A stretch of 64,000 nt of DNA from Aureimonas mangrovi (GCF_014058705.1 NZ_CP059692.1:2919001-2983000), one strand, 5' to 3'; shown: positions 18,579-32,048, counted from the stretch's first letter. The notes: a model not told the origin generated them from the sequence alone. A program made the numbers and translations.

Positions 18579-20366
18579 GTGCCCTTCCCCGCCCTGCCCG
18601 CCCCGCTCACCGACGCCCTTTCCGAGCGAGGCTATGGGGAACCGACCCCCGTCCAGGCCGCCGTCACCGAGGAGCGGACCGCCGGGCGCGACCTTCTCGT
18701 CTCCGCGCAGACTGGCTCCGGCAAGACCGTTGCCTACGGCCTCGCGATCGCCGGCGAACTCATGGACGCTGGCGGCTCGCTCGGCCCCGCAAGCGAGCCG
18801 GTCGCCCTCGTCGTCGCGCCCACGCGCGAGCTCGCCCTGCAGGTCCGTCACGAGCTCGACTGGCTCTACGGCAAGGCCGGCGCGCAGATCGTCACCTGCG
18901 TCGGCGGCATGGATCCGCGCGCCGAGCAGCGCCAGCTTCAGCGCGGCGCGCACATCGTCGTCGGCACGCCCGGCCGCCTGCGCGACCATCTGGAGCGCGG
19001 CCGCCTTCTGATCGGCGCGCTGAAGGCGCTCGTCCTCGACGAGGCGGACGAGATGCTCAATCTCGGCTTCCGCGAGGACCTGGAGTTCATCCTCGAGGCG
19101 ACGCCGGCCGAGCGCCGCACGCTCCTCTTCTCTGCGACGCTGCCCAAGCCCATCGTCTCGATGACGAAGCGCTATCAGCGCGACGCGCTGCGCATCGAGG
19201 TCGCGGGCACCGGGCGCAGCCACGCCGATATCGACTACCGCGCCGTGCGCATAGCGCCCAATGAGATGGAGCACGCGGTCGTCAACGTCCTGCGCTACCA
19301 CGACGCGCCGGGCGCCATCGTCTTCTGCAACACGCGAGAGACGGTGCGCCACCTGCATTCCAGCCTGCTCGAGCGCGGCTTCTCAGCCGTCGCCCTTTCG
19401 GGCGAACTCGGCCAGAACGAGCGCAACAGCGCCCTCCAGTCGCTGCGCGACGGCCGCGCTCGCGTTTGCGTGGCGACCGACGTCGCCGCGCGGGGCATCG
19501 ACCTGCCGGGCCTCGGCCTCGTCATCCACGCCGAACTGCCGAACGACGCCGAGACGCTGCAGCACCGCTCGGGCCGCACCGGCCGCGCAGGGCGAAAGGG
19601 CGTGTCCGTCCTTCTCGTGCCGATCTCGCGCCGCCGTAAGGCCGAGCGCCTTCTCTCGGAGGCCAAGATCCGCCCGGAATGGGAAGGCGCGCCGACCGCC
19701 GACGTGATCCGCGCGCGCGACGAAGAGCGGCTTCTGGCCGATCCCGTCCTCTTTGCAGAACCGAGCGAGGAAGATCTGGCGACGGGCCGCGCGCTCCTGT
19801 CCGGCCGCAGCGCCGAGGAGATCGCCAGCGCCTTCGCCCGGCTCTACCGCTCGCGCCTGCCGGCGCCTGAAGACGTCTACGATCCGGGCTTCGGAGCCGA
19901 TCCGCGCGGCGTGGACCACGGGCCGCAGGAGAAGGGTGCGCGCAAGGAGCGCGGCCCCGGCGGGCCGACCGTCTGGTTCAAACTCGACATCGGGCGGCGC
20001 AACGAGGCCGATCCGAAATGGCTGCTGCCGCTTCTGTGCCGGCGCGGCCGCGTCACCAAGCAGGAGATCGGCGCGATTAAGATCTACGATCGCGAAACGA
20101 AGTTCGAGGTCGCCGAGGCAGCGGCCAAGAAGTTCCTGGCCGCCGCCGAAGGCATGGACGACGACATCACCATTTCGCTGGCCGACGGCGCGCCCTCCGG
20201 TGACGGGGCCGGCAAGCCGCGCGGCCGCCCGGCCAACCGCAGCCGCCCGCCATTCGGAGCGGCACGCCCGCCCGCCGAGGGCAAGCCGCGCGGACCGTTC
20301 CACAAGAACCACAGCGGTGGCGGGCGCGACGGCGGCAAGCCGCGTCGCCCCAAGCGCAAGGCGTAA
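18579..20366 (+). CDS. DEAD-box RNA helicase with DbpA-type RNA-binding domain
   Basis: 595 residues. Helicase motifs in order: Walker A AQTGSGKT (about residue 46), PTRELALQV, GTPGRLRDH, the DEAD box VLDEADEM, SAT, and RTGRAGRKG in the second RecA domain (which ends near residue 370). A C-terminal domain at about 465-525 (PKWLLPLLCRRGRVTKQEIG) resembles the DbpA RNA-binding domain, pointing to ribosome assembly or mRNA turnover. The tail is Gly/Arg/Pro/Lys-rich and disordered. GTG start with AAGGACG upstream. A terminator shared with the convergent aminotransferase follows. Confidence 0.93.
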   Translation: MPFPALPAPLTDALSERGYGEPTPVQAAVTEERTAGRDLLVSAQTGSGKTVAYGLAIAGELMDAGGSLGPASEPVALVVAPTRELALQVRHELDWLYGKAGAQIVTCVGGMDPRAEQRQLQRGAHIVVGTPGRLRDHLERGRLLIGALKALVLDEADEMLNLGFREDLEFILEATPAERRTLLFSATLPKPIVSMTKRYQRDALRIEVAGTGRSHADIDYRAVRIAPNEMEHAVVNVLRYHDAPGAIVFCNTRETVRHLHSSLLERGFSAVALSGELGQNERNSALQSLRDGRARVCVATDVAARGIDLPGLGLVIHAELPNDAETLQHRSGRTGRAGRKGVSVLLVPISRRRKAERLLSEAKIRPEWEGAPTADVIRARDEERLLADPVLFAEPSEEDLATGRALLSGRSAEEIASAFARLYRSRLPAPEDVYDPGFGADPRGVDHGPQEKGARKERGPGGPTVWFKLDIGRRNEADPKWLLPLLCRRGRVTKQEIGAIKIYDRETKFEVAEAAAKKFLAAAEGMDDDITISLADGAPSGDGAGKPRGRPANRSRPPFGAARPPAEGKPRGPFHKNHSGGGRDGGKPRRPKRKA

Positions 20367-20371
20367 TACGA

Positions 20372-20403
20372 AAAGGCCCGGCCGCCTGCGCGACCGGGCC
20401 TTT
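20372..20403. terminator. Bidirectional terminator between the helicase gene and the aminotransferase gene
   Basis: A perfect 10-base-pair stem (AAAGGCCCGG with CCGGGCCTTT) around a 12-base loop, A-rich on the left and followed by TTTCTCTT on the right. It stands five bases after the helicase stop and 20 bases beyond the stop of the convergent aminotransferase, so it can serve both. Confidence 0.75.
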
Positions 20404-20423
20404 CTCTTGTCAGCGATTGATCG

Positions 20424-21695
<1,272 letters not shown>

Positions 21696-21749
21696 CTAAT
21701 GCATTGCCGCATGACTTGAAAGCGTCATGCCCGCCTTTCAGCCATGACG

Positions 21750-21776
21750 AAAAAAACCCCGCAGCGAACTGCGGGG
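21750..21776 (-). terminator. Rho-independent terminator after the repeat-bearing secreted protein
   Basis: On the minus strand: CCCCGCAG-TTCG-CTGCGGGG followed by seven T (21756-21750). Perfect 8-base-pair stem with a stable UUCG tetraloop. It lies about 40 bases past the stop at 21818. Confidence 0.88.
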
Positions 21777-21817
21777 CTTCAGGGTGTCTTCCGCAGACGC
21801 GGACGAGGACGATGCCG

Positions 21818-22222
21818 TTACTCGGCAGCTTCGTCAGCGCTCTCCGAACCGGAGTTCTCCGCGGCCGGCGAGGTCGGAATGCCCGGCTCCTCGGTGTTGC
21901 TCGAGCTGCCGGCCGGCGGCGCGATCGGGGCCGCGCCCTGGGATGCCGTTTCGGGCGTGGTGTTGCCGGCGGCGGTCGGATCAGCGGAGTTCTGACCGGC
22001 ATTGTCCTGCGTGGGGCTCGTCGGGATCGCGTTGGTTTCGGTCTCCATCGTGCCCATCGAGCCGGTCGACGTGCCAGTACCGGTCGTCGAGTTACCCGCA
22101 GCCGACGGATCGGCCGACTGCTGACCCGAGTTCTCGGTCGCCGGCGATGTGGCAACCTGCGCGAGTGCCGAACCGGTGAGGACGGCGGTCGCCGCGACGG
22201 CGGAGAGGATGGTCTTCTTCAT
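21818..22222 (-). CDS. Secreted low-complexity protein with three internal repeats
   Basis: 134 residues. Signal peptide with cleavage after ALAQ (residue 22), then a mature part almost without aromatic or basic residues, rich in Ala, Ser, Thr, Pro, Gly and Asn. A motif of about 20 residues occurs three times: ATSPATENSGQQSADPSAAG (residues 25-44), PTSPTQDNAGQNSADPTAAG (about 68-87) and PTSPAAENSGSESADEAAE at the C-terminus. I do not recognise the family. Probably periplasmic or exported and disordered. It has its own strong terminator and is followed upstream by a PRC-barrel protein of the same secreted type. Confidence 0.7.
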   Translation of the reverse strand: MKKTILSAVAATAVLTGSALAQVATSPATENSGQQSADPSAAGNSTTGTGTSTGSMGTMETETNAIPTSPTQDNAGQNSADPTAAGNTTPETASQGAAPIAPPAGSSSNTEEPGIPTSPAAENSGSESADEAAE

Positions 22223-22366
22223 CGTGTGAATTCCTTGTTATTGTCTCGCGGTCCGCGAGGTTCGGGGAGCCGCTGTTTCCTGCCCCTTGCGTTGTCGGCA
22301 AGAACAATGCGGCCGCCCCATCATGGTTCCAGCGCAGCTAAGCTTCCTGCCGCCCTATGGCTCTCT

Positions 22367-22861
22367 TCAGTCGTGGCCAACCAGCAGCGTGTCGAGGTCA
22401 ACACCCTCTGCCTCTTCCAGCATCTCGCGCGTCAAGGTCGGCGCCATCACGCGCACGTCGTCACCCTCGGTCACGATCTCGACCGCATTCCAGTCAACGA
22501 GGACGTCCTTCTCGCCGATGCCGAGGAAGCCACCGACCTCGATCACGATGGCCGCTACGGTGCCATCGGCGGCCAGCACGATATCCTCGACCTCGCCGAT
22601 CTCCTCATTGTTGGCGCCGTAGACGTCCTCGCCGTCGAGGTCCTCGGCAAGGAAATGCGCGGGCGCGGCGCCGGCCTGGACTTCAGGCAGCGTCACGATC
22701 GGCGAGCCGCCCTCCACGCCCAGGGTCTCTGGCGCCGTTGCGCCGTCGGCCGTGGAGCCGGTCACCGGCTGGGTCGTCTCGCCGGCGGGCGCGGTGGTCT
22801 GGGCAAGGGCCGTGCCGCCGAGAAGGACAGCGAAACCGGCCGCGAGGGCAAAGGTCTTCAT
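22367..22861 (-). CDS. Exported PRC-barrel domain protein
   Basis: 164 residues. Signal peptide (MKTFALAAGFAVLLGGTALAQ), an Ala/Thr/Gly linker, then a PRC-barrel at about residues 72-130 (LDGEDVYGANNEEIGEVEDI, IVIEVGGFLGIGEKDVLVDW). PRC-barrel proteins with signal peptides are very common in rhizobia, usually in stress or envelope settings; the function is unknown. The upstream region carries an inverted repeat CGTTCG-TCTTT-CGAACG near 22893-22909. Confidence 0.85.
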   Translation of the reverse strand: MKTFALAAGFAVLLGGTALAQTTAPAGETTQPVTGSTADGATAPETLGVEGGSPIVTLPEVQAGAAPAHFLAEDLDGEDVYGANNEEIGEVEDIVLAADGTVAAIVIEVGGFLGIGEKDVLVDWNAVEIVTEGDDVRVMAPTLTREMLEEAEGVDLDTLLVGHD

Positions 22862-23041
22862 TGGCGATACTCTCTCTCTTGTCGAATGCCGCGTTCGTCT
22901 TTCGAACGAACGCCTTGGACCGTCACAATCGCCAGCACGCGCATTCGTTCCCCGCTGCTTTCAAGCGTCATCGAACTCATGCTAACGCCGGAACCCGAAA
23001 GCCGCGGACCCACGCGGCGCCCACCGACAGGAGACGCGTCC

Positions 23042-23473
23042 GTGAGCGAGGCCGTAGACGAACTGCCACAGGGAACATTGACGATGCGCGTGCCGGCCAT
23101 GCCGGCAGACGCCAACGCGGCGGGCGACATCTTCGGCGGTTGGGTGATGTCGCAGATGGATCTGGCGGCGGGCATTCGTGGAGCGGAGCGCGCGCACGGG
23201 CGCGTCGTGACGATGGCCGTCCAGACCCTCGTCTTTCGCCGGCCCGTGAAGGTAGGTGACACGCTCTCGATCTACACGAACGTCGAGAGGATCGGGCGCA
23301 GTTCGATCACCCTATCGGTCGAGGCGTGGGCCCAGCGTTACCTCACCCGCGACGTGGAGAAGGTCACCGAAGCGAGCTTCGTCATGGTCGCACTTGACCG
23401 GGACGGCCGGCCCGTGGCCGTGCCGCCGGAGGCTCCGGAGACGCCGGCCGTGAGAGCCGACGCCGCCGGCTGA
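23042..23473 (+). CDS. Acyl-CoA thioesterase, YciA-type hotdog protein
   Basis: 143 residues. Hydrolyses acyl-CoA. The hotdog fold is shown by MPADANAAGDIFGGWVMSQM (residues about 20-39) with the active-site Asn-to-Asp region, then RVVTMAVQTLVFRRPVKVGD, typical of YciA and acyl-CoA hydrolase relatives. GTG start with AGGAG nine bases upstream; ATG 23083 would remove part of the first strand. It stands alone between divergent and convergent secreted-protein genes. Confidence 0.85.
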   Translation: MSEAVDELPQGTLTMRVPAMPADANAAGDIFGGWVMSQMDLAAGIRGAERAHGRVVTMAVQTLVFRRPVKVGDTLSIYTNVERIGRSSITLSVEAWAQRYLTRDVEKVTEASFVMVALDRDGRPVAVPPEAPETPAVRADAAG

Positions 23474-23485
23474 TCGCAGCCGGCC

Positions 23486-23977
23486 TCAGAGGTTCGACGG
23501 CGCGTCGTTTGGCACTTCGGCCGGAGGCGGCGGGGGCGTATCGCCCGCGCCCGGAGCAGGTATCCCGATACGGCCGCGCGGCCCGGCCGGTGGCATCTCG
23601 CTCATCCGGTCGAAGAGCGGCTGTGCCGCCTCAAGGCATGTCACGATATCGGTGTCGCCGCACTGAAGCTGCATCGACCGCCCGCCCCCGAGGCGGATCG
23701 CGACGCTCGGCGCGTCGAGCCCGGCTTTGCCACGAGGGCCGGGGCCACCACGCCCGCCATACGGGCCACGCATCCCATGCGGGCCGCCGCGGCCGTGCTC
23801 CCAGCGCGGACCATCTTCGCGCTCCCGGCGTTCTCGGTTGCCCTCGCCCCGCCCAGGCGGCGGGCTGGCACGTTCGACGTTCTCGGCGGGTGCCGCGGCC
23901 TGTGGCTGCTGCTGCGCGGCAGCAAGTGGCATCGTCACGGCGAGCGCGACGGTGGCCATCGTCCAGTGTCTGATCAT
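23486..23977 (-). CDS. Exported Gly/Arg-rich protein, unknown
   Basis: 163 residues. A signal peptide (MIRHWTMATVALAVTMPLAAAQ) leads into a low-complexity centre rich in Gly, Arg, Pro and His (GRGGPHGMRGPYGGRGGPG). A short ordered-looking part follows: VAIRLGGGRSMQLQCGDTD with two cysteines, then VTCLEAAQPLFDRM, and a Pro-rich end. The paired cysteines suggest an envelope location. Not recognised. Weak ribosome binding site. The stop lies 12 bases from that of the convergent thioesterase. Confidence 0.6.
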   Translation of the reverse strand: MIRHWTMATVALAVTMPLAAAQQQPQAAAPAENVERASPPPGRGEGNRERREREDGPRWEHGRGGPHGMRGPYGGRGGPGPRGKAGLDAPSVAIRLGGGRSMQLQCGDTDIVTCLEAAQPLFDRMSEMPPAGPRGRIGIPAPGAGDTPPPPPAEVPNDAPSNL

Positions 23978-24083
23978 CACGGGTCTTGTCCGTTGCGGTT
24001 TCGAAGTGAGCCCTCGGGCTCCTTCGCCAAACGCGCCGGACAGACCTTCGTTGCCGCCCGCAAGGGCTAGACGGCCAGCCAAA

Positions 24084-25376
24084 CTACTTGCAGACCGGCC
24101 GCATCCGCGACTTCACGTCGAAGTGGAAATGGTCGTCATGGGCCTTGTTGTAGCCCGGACCGAGCACCGTGCCGAAATACTTGCAGCCCGCCACGCGCAC
24201 CTTCTGCTGGAACGAGCGCTCGCGCGGCGAGAACATGCCCTTCGGCTCGACCAGAACCGTGGATCCATCCGAGAAGCGAAAACCTCGAATGTCGAGCGCG
24301 TTGCCGAGAGCGTGCTCCGAGATCGTGCGCGAGCCGGCGATGCGCGAGCAGCGATAGGAGGATGCGTTGATAATGGCCGTCGGGCGCTTGAACAGTGTCC
24401 AGCGCGCAGCCGAGCGCACTTCGTCGTCGAGCCAGCGCGCGGTCTGCAGCGCCGTCTGGCATGAGAGAGTCGCCGCCGGCTGCATGGCGATGCCCTTGGC
24501 GGCCTGCGTCACGCGGATCGGCGTCTGGATGCCGCAACTCCCTGATCCGTTGATCGTGTTGGCCTCGGTGAACTGCGCGCCGAGCCGTTGCAGCTCGCGC
24601 CGGCACATCGCCTCGGTACGCGGCAGCGAGCGATAGCCCGTCGGCGTCTTCTCCTCGAGCGATCCCCGGCCCCAGCGGAACGGGTTCCAGCTCCGGCCCC
24701 GCTCGGCCGGCGGCTCGGGGCGCACGGTCTCCAGCGCGGCATAGGACGGGACGGACGGCGGCGTCTCGCGCGCGGCGGGCGCCACCGGAGCGCTCGGCAT
24801 CGGCACGGAGGACGGCATCGGCGCCGGCACGGCGGCCGCCGGGTCGATATCCGTCAGCCCCTCCCAGGGGTCGAAGCTTTCGTCCGGCAGGGCACCGTGA
24901 AAGGAGCCCGGCGTCGCGTCATCGATAACTTGGCCGGGTCCGAGCGGCGGCAGGGCCGCCTGTTGCACGGGCGCCGGCGGCGGCAACATCGAAGGCGCCT
25001 GCTGCACGGGGTAGGTGCGACCGTACTCGCCGGGGCCGCGCTCGGCCGGCATCGCGACGTCCGGAGCCACGCCGACATCCTCCTGGATCGGCGGCGGCAG
25101 GAATTGCGGCGGAGTCGGCTGCACGCCACGGAAGGACGACTGGTTGACCGTCTCGTAGTCGGAGGAGTGCGGCTGGCTCGGCACGTAGACCGGCGCCTCT
25201 CCGGGACGGGGCGGCGGCGGCACGTGCCCGCCCCAGACAAGATTGCCAGCAGGCGCGACCGAGCCGGTCGTGTCCGAAAAATTCTGCGCCAGCGGCTGGC
25301 CGGTCAAGGCGCTCGCCGCCGCGAAACCTGCGACGGCGAGCGTGACGATGCGCCATCCTTGATTACGCGATACCAT
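24084..25376 (-). CDS. Extensin-family (M15-like) envelope protein
   Basis: 430 residues. N-terminal signal or anchor segment, then about 230 residues of Pro/Ala/Gly-rich linker, then the extensin-like C-terminal domain (from about residue 255). That domain carries SEHALGNALDIRGFRF and KAHDDHFHFD, the His/Asp pattern of the Hedgehog/DD-peptidase fold that binds zinc in M15 enzymes. Four or more cysteines (CRREL, GSCGIQ, SCQTA, YRCSR) suggest disulfides. Likely periplasmic and acting on cell wall; activity not proven for the family. Divergent from the LysM gene. Confidence 0.85.
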   Translation of the reverse strand: MVSRNQGWRIVTLAVAGFAAASALTGQPLAQNFSDTTGSVAPAGNLVWGGHVPPPPRPGEAPVYVPSQPHSSDYETVNQSSFRGVQPTPPQFLPPPIQEDVGVAPDVAMPAERGPGEYGRTYPVQQAPSMLPPPAPVQQAALPPLGPGQVIDDATPGSFHGALPDESFDPWEGLTDIDPAAAVPAPMPSSVPMPSAPVAPAARETPPSVPSYAALETVRPEPPAERGRSWNPFRWGRGSLEEKTPTGYRSLPRTEAMCRRELQRLGAQFTEANTINGSGSCGIQTPIRVTQAAKGIAMQPAATLSCQTALQTARWLDDEVRSAARWTLFKRPTAIINASSYRCSRIAGSRTISEHALGNALDIRGFRFSDGSTVLVEPKGMFSPRERSFQQKVRVAGCKYFGTVLGPGYNKAHDDHFHFDVKSRMRPVCK

Positions 25377-25590
25377 TCAGGACGGCCTTTCATCTCCGCG
25401 AAACTCGAGCGGATGAGCATCAGCCTAGGATGGTTTGGTAAGCGAAACCTAAACGCGGGACCGGGTTTTTCTTCGATGCCCGTCGGCCGCCTTCGCGCCG
25501 TTCAACTGGCTTTCAGCTTCGCCGTCCTATCTTTTCCTTCGCGGCGAGCCTGATCGCCGAAGGGCGCAGCGCCCGAGGGGAGACGATCCG

Positions 25591-26607
25591 ATGCTGAAGG
25601 CCGCAACCATTCGTCTGGCGCTCGCCGCCGCGCTCGCCCTGCCGTTGGCCGGTGCGTCGCACGCGCCCAGTGCGCAGGCGCAGACTCGCTGCGGCGACAC
25701 GTGGCGCGTCTCGCCGGGCGACACGCTCTCCTCCATCTCGCGCGCCTGCGGCATCCCGTCCGCCGCGATCGAGGCGGCCAACCCCTCGATCGACTGGCGG
25801 CGCCTGCAGGTCGGCGCGCGCGTCAACCTCGACACGCGCGGAGCGCGCCCGCCCGCTGGAAACTCCGGCCGCCCGCAGGCTTATGTCGTGCAGCGCGGCG
25901 ATACGCTCTCCTCCATCGCCCGCTCCTTCGGCGTCTCGCTGCAGGCGCTTCTCGCGGCCAATCCGGGCTTGAGCGAACGCGATCTGCAGGTCGGCCGCAC
26001 CATCTACTTCTCGGGCTTCGCCGGCCGCCCGAACACGGCGCCTCCCCCGCCCGTCCGCCCGGCACCGACGCGCGTCGACGTGCGCATCGACGATCGCGAC
26101 AGCTATCCGGGGGGCGGCATCAACCTTCTCGTCGAGGGCCTGCGTCCCGGCGACGCCGTCTCCGCCGAGGCCGGCCCCACCAACGGGCGCGGCGGTACCG
26201 AGGCGGAGACCCGCGTCGACCGGCGCGGCTTCGCCAATCTCGCGCTCGACATCTCGCCGCGCGCCCGGCCCGGCGAGCGCTGGAGCTACGAGATCTACGA
26301 CGGGCGCGGCCGCGTGGTCGCCGACGGCACCTTCCGCGTCGGCGAAGAGCCGCGCCAGCCCGGCCGCCCGGGTGGTCCGGGTCGCCCTGGAAACCCAGAG
26401 CGCGTCTCCATCACCGGCGTCATCTCCAACGAGGGCGTCGAGTGCCCGGTGATCCGCGCCGAGAACGGCCGGCTCTATTCGCTGGCCGGCGGCCTTTCCG
26501 GCTTCCGGCCGGGCGACCGCGTCACCGTGCTCGGCGAGATCGCGCAGATGTCCACTTGCATGCAGGGCACCACCATCGCGGTGAATTCCATCCGCCCGGC
26601 GCGGTGA
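25591..26607 (+). CDS. Secreted protein with two LysM domains and a DUF5818-like C-terminus
   Basis: 338 residues. Signal peptide to about residue 30, then LysM 1 ([18 protein letters not shown], about 37-80) and LysM 2 ([19 protein letters not shown], about 97-140), which bind peptidoglycan. A middle beta-rich region ([20 protein letters not shown]) resembles an Ig-like fold. The C-terminal 70 residues ([20 protein letters not shown] to IAVNSIRPA) look like DUF5818 with two cysteines. It probably tethers to murein. It lies just upstream of uvrB but there is no reason to link the two. Confidence 0.85.
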   Translation: MLKAATIRLALAAALALPLAGASHAPSAQAQTRCGDTWRVSPGDTLSSISRACGIPSAAIEAANPSIDWRRLQVGARVNLDTRGARPPAGNSGRPQAYVVQRGDTLSSIARSFGVSLQALLAANPGLSERDLQVGRTIYFSGFAGRPNTAPPPPVRPAPTRVDVRIDDRDSYPGGGINLLVEGLRPGDAVSAEAGPTNGRGGTEAETRVDRRGFANLALDISPRARPGERWSYEIYDGRGRVVADGTFRVGEEPRQPGRPGGPGRPGNPERVSITGVISNEGVECPVIRAENGRLYSLAGGLSGFRPGDRVTVLGEIAQMSTCMQGTTIAVNSIRPAR

Positions 26608-26684
26608 GACGCCGGCCTCGCCTGCCGCTCGTCGCTGGCGGGGCCCTCTTCACCAGGCTCGTCTTGTTCCCCATATTGCGGCGC

Positions 26685-29693
<3,009 letters not shown>

Positions 29694-29830
29694 AGCGCAG
29701 CTTGGGGTAGGAAGCTTCCGGTCAGCTTTCGGAGCAGAACGGCGATAAGCTGCTATTCGCGATCACTAAAGCTTTCCCGGAAACGATGGCGTTCGCGAAC
29801 GCCGCGCGCAGCCTCCAGTCCAGTCGGTAA

Positions 29831-30730
29831 CTAACCTTCGGCGGCCAACGTCGACAGACGTTCACGCAGCCAGCGTTGTGCCGGATGGTAAGTGGCCCGG
29901 TCGTGCCAGACACTCGCGACGGTAACGCGAGGGATGGTGAGTGGCGGTTCCAGCACTTGCAGGCGATCCGACCAGCCATCGGCAAGACGCCGAGGAACCA
30001 GCGCAATCATGTCGGACCGCGACACGACCTCCGGCACGATCAGGAACCCCGACGTGGACAGGGCTACGGTGCGGCGGCGGCCGACGGCCTCTAGTGCCGC
30101 ATCGGTGGGTCCCGAGAACCCGCCGCCTTGGAGAGACACCACAACGTGCTCCAAAGTACAGAACACGTCTAGGCTGACATGTCCTTGTACGGCAGGGTGT
30201 CCCTGCCGGGCGATCACCGTGTAACCCTCACAATAGAGCTGACGCTGGCGCATGGCCGCCGGTGCATGGTCGGGAGTTGCCAAGGCTAGATCGACCTCGC
30301 CGCGCTCCAGCTGTGCGGCGAGCGCCAGCACGTCAAGGGCACGCCAGGCGATGCGGACCATGGGCGCCTCGGTCCTAAGCGCGACCGAGAACCGGGTGAG
30401 AAGCGCATACTGCTGGTAGTCGCTAGCGGCGATCACCAGCGTCGCCTGCATGGTCGCCGGGTCGAATGGTGCTCCATCTGCCACAACCCTGCGGACGCCC
30501 TCCAGCGCTTCGTGCAATGGCTGCTGAAGCTCGACTGCGCGCTGGGTCAGGACCATCCCGCGCTGTGCCGGAATGAGGAGGGGATCGCCGAAGGCGTCGC
30601 GAAGCCGCGCCAACCGGGCCGACAAGGCAGGCTGGCTTAGGTTCAGGCGCCGGGCGGCACGCGTGACGTTCCCTTCCGCCAGAAGGGCTTCGAGCGTGAC
30701 GAGCAGGCCGAGATCGAGATTGGTATCCAT
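29831..30730 (-). CDS. LysR-family regulator divergent from an epoxide hydrolase
   Basis: 299 residues. N-terminal winged HTH (residues about 3-60, VTRAARRLNLSQPALSARLA), then the effector-binding domain. LTTRs of this NodD-like length type commonly control a divergent catabolic gene, and here an epoxide hydrolase gene starts 163 bases away with a dyad TTCA-N11-TGAA between them. The inducer is unknown. The gene is at the left edge of the accessory patch. Confidence 0.88.
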   Translation of the reverse strand: MDTNLDLGLLVTLEALLAEGNVTRAARRLNLSQPALSARLARLRDAFGDPLLIPAQRGMVLTQRAVELQQPLHEALEGVRRVVADGAPFDPATMQATLVIAASDYQQYALLTRFSVALRTEAPMVRIAWRALDVLALAAQLERGEVDLALATPDHAPAAMRQRQLYCEGYTVIARQGHPAVQGHVSLDVFCTLEHVVVSLQGGGFSGPTDAALEAVGRRRTVALSTSGFLIVPEVVSRSDMIALVPRRLADGWSDRLQVLEPPLTIPRVTVASVWHDRATYHPAQRWLRERLSTLAAEG

Positions 30731-30761
30731 CTGTTCGATAACAGCAGGCAGAAGGTTTTAT

Positions 30762-30780
30762 TTCAATACCACAACCTGAA
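30762..30780. promoter_or_regulatory. Candidate LysR operator (TTCA-N11-TGAA)
   Basis: A 4+4 base dyad with 11-base spacing in the 163-base intergenic region between the divergent LysR and epoxide hydrolase genes, 32 bases upstream of the LysR start codon. LysR-family regulators usually bind such interrupted dyads with a T-N11-A core. It is the only dyad of this type I saw in the gap. Confidence 0.5.
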
Positions 30781-30893
30781 GCGCGATATGCCGAGCGGGC
30801 CCCAAATCCCGGAGACTCCATAGACAGCACGGATAGCAGATTAACCCGACACCCTCTCCGTCGAACCGCATCCCAGCTTGAGCGGAAAACATC

Positions 30894-32033
30894 ATGATTT
30901 CACCCTACACGATCAACATCCCTGACGAACGGCTCGCCACGATCAGAGCGAAGATCGAGGCTTATGACTGGAGCCAGCTGCCGGATGCGGGGGGCTGGTC
31001 AGCGGGGGTCGGGGTTGATGACCTCAAGCGGCTCGCCGCGTATTGGCAGGACAGCTACGACTGGCGTGCGGTCGAACGGCGCCTCAACGCACTCCCCAAC
31101 TTTACGATCGATGTGGAAGGCGAGCACCTCCACTTCGTTCATGTGAAAGGCGACGGCTCCAGGCCGCCCGTCCTGCTTCTCCACGGCTGGCCGGGCTCGT
31201 ATCTCGAGTTCGAGCGGCTATTGGAGCCGCTCGCAGCAGACGGGCACGATGTTGTCGTCCCCTCGCTTCCTGGCTTCGCGTTCTCCAACCCGATCACGCG
31301 CCCGATCGGCCCGCGGCGGGCCGCTGCGCTCGTGCACGGGCTGATGAGCCAACTGTTCGGCGGCGCGCGGTATTTCATTCAAGGGGGCGATTGGGGCCAC
31401 GCCCTCGCGGTCTGGGCAGCACACGATCGACCGGACGCTCTGCTCGGCATCCATATCAATATGATGACCGTGCGTGCGGAGGATGCCGCTCCGACGACCG
31501 ACGAGGAGAAGTCCTTCGCCGCCGAGCGGGCTGCGATTGCCGATCAGGAGAGCGCCTACTTTCACGAGCAGGCGACCCGTCCGCAGACGCTCGGCGTCGC
31601 GATGACCGACAGCCCGGTCGGAGCGGCGGGCTGGATACTCGAAAAGTTCGGAAAATGGGCCGATCTCCCGACAACCGCCGATGGCGCCCCCGACATCTGG
31701 AGCAAGTTTTCCGAGGAGGACCTCCTCACCAACATCATGCTCTACATCGCGCCGGCATCGTTCGTGACTGCAACGTGGATCTACTATGGCAGCCGGCTTG
31801 AGAAGTCGCGGATGCTTCCGCCTGGCACCCGCATCCAGGTGCCGACCGGCTTTGCGGCCTTCCCCGATCCGGTGTTCTTGCCGCCGCCGCGCTCGTTCGC
31901 GGAGAAGACCTACAACATCGTGCATTGGACCGACATGCCGCGGGGCGGGCATTTCGCCGCGCTGGAGGAGCCGGAACTGATGCTGGCCGACCTGCGCGCC
32001 TTTATCGCGACGGTGTCGGGAGCGCGCTCCTGA
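30894..32033 (+). CDS. Epoxide hydrolase (alpha/beta hydrolase with EHN domain)
   Basis: 379 residues. The N-terminal EHN lid domain (residues 1-110: ISPYTINIPDERLATIRAKI) is followed by an alpha/beta hydrolase domain with the oxyanion motif HGWP at 97-100, nucleophile D166 in GGDWGHALA and catalytic His353 in MPRGGHFAALEEP. It opens epoxides to diols through an ester intermediate. Ring-opening tyrosines of the lid cannot be assigned by eye. Probably controlled by the divergent LysR gene. Part of the accessory patch. Confidence 0.9.
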   Translation: MISPYTINIPDERLATIRAKIEAYDWSQLPDAGGWSAGVGVDDLKRLAAYWQDSYDWRAVERRLNALPNFTIDVEGEHLHFVHVKGDGSRPPVLLLHGWPGSYLEFERLLEPLAADGHDVVVPSLPGFAFSNPITRPIGPRRAAALVHGLMSQLFGGARYFIQGGDWGHALAVWAAHDRPDALLGIHINMMTVRAEDAAPTTDEEKSFAAERAAIADQESAYFHEQATRPQTLGVAMTDSPVGAAGWILEKFGKWADLPTTADGAPDIWSKFSEEDLLTNIMLYIAPASFVTATWIYYGSRLEKSRMLPPGTRIQVPTGFAAFPDPVFLPPPRSFAEKTYNIVHWTDMPRGGHFAALEEPELMLADLRAFIATVSGARS

Positions 32034-32048
32034 AGGCGGAGTTCTCCC

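Noticed and set aside
22319..22351. General stress (EcfG) promoter GGAAC...TGTT upstream of the repeat-bearing secreted gene
   Set aside because: The GGAAC on the minus strand is followed by TGTT at 19 bases, not the CGTT at 16-17 bases I expect, so the match is insufficient.
25438..25454. CtrA-like spacing (GTAA-N7-CTAAAC) between the extensin and LysM genes
   Set aside because: Two mismatches to TTAA-N7-TTAAC. Spacing is right but the support is weak.
26608..26684. Alphaproteobacterial LexA box upstream of uvrB
   Set aside because: I looked for GTTC-N7-GTTC or GAAC-N7-GAAC and found only one half (GTTCCCC). SOS control cannot be claimed.
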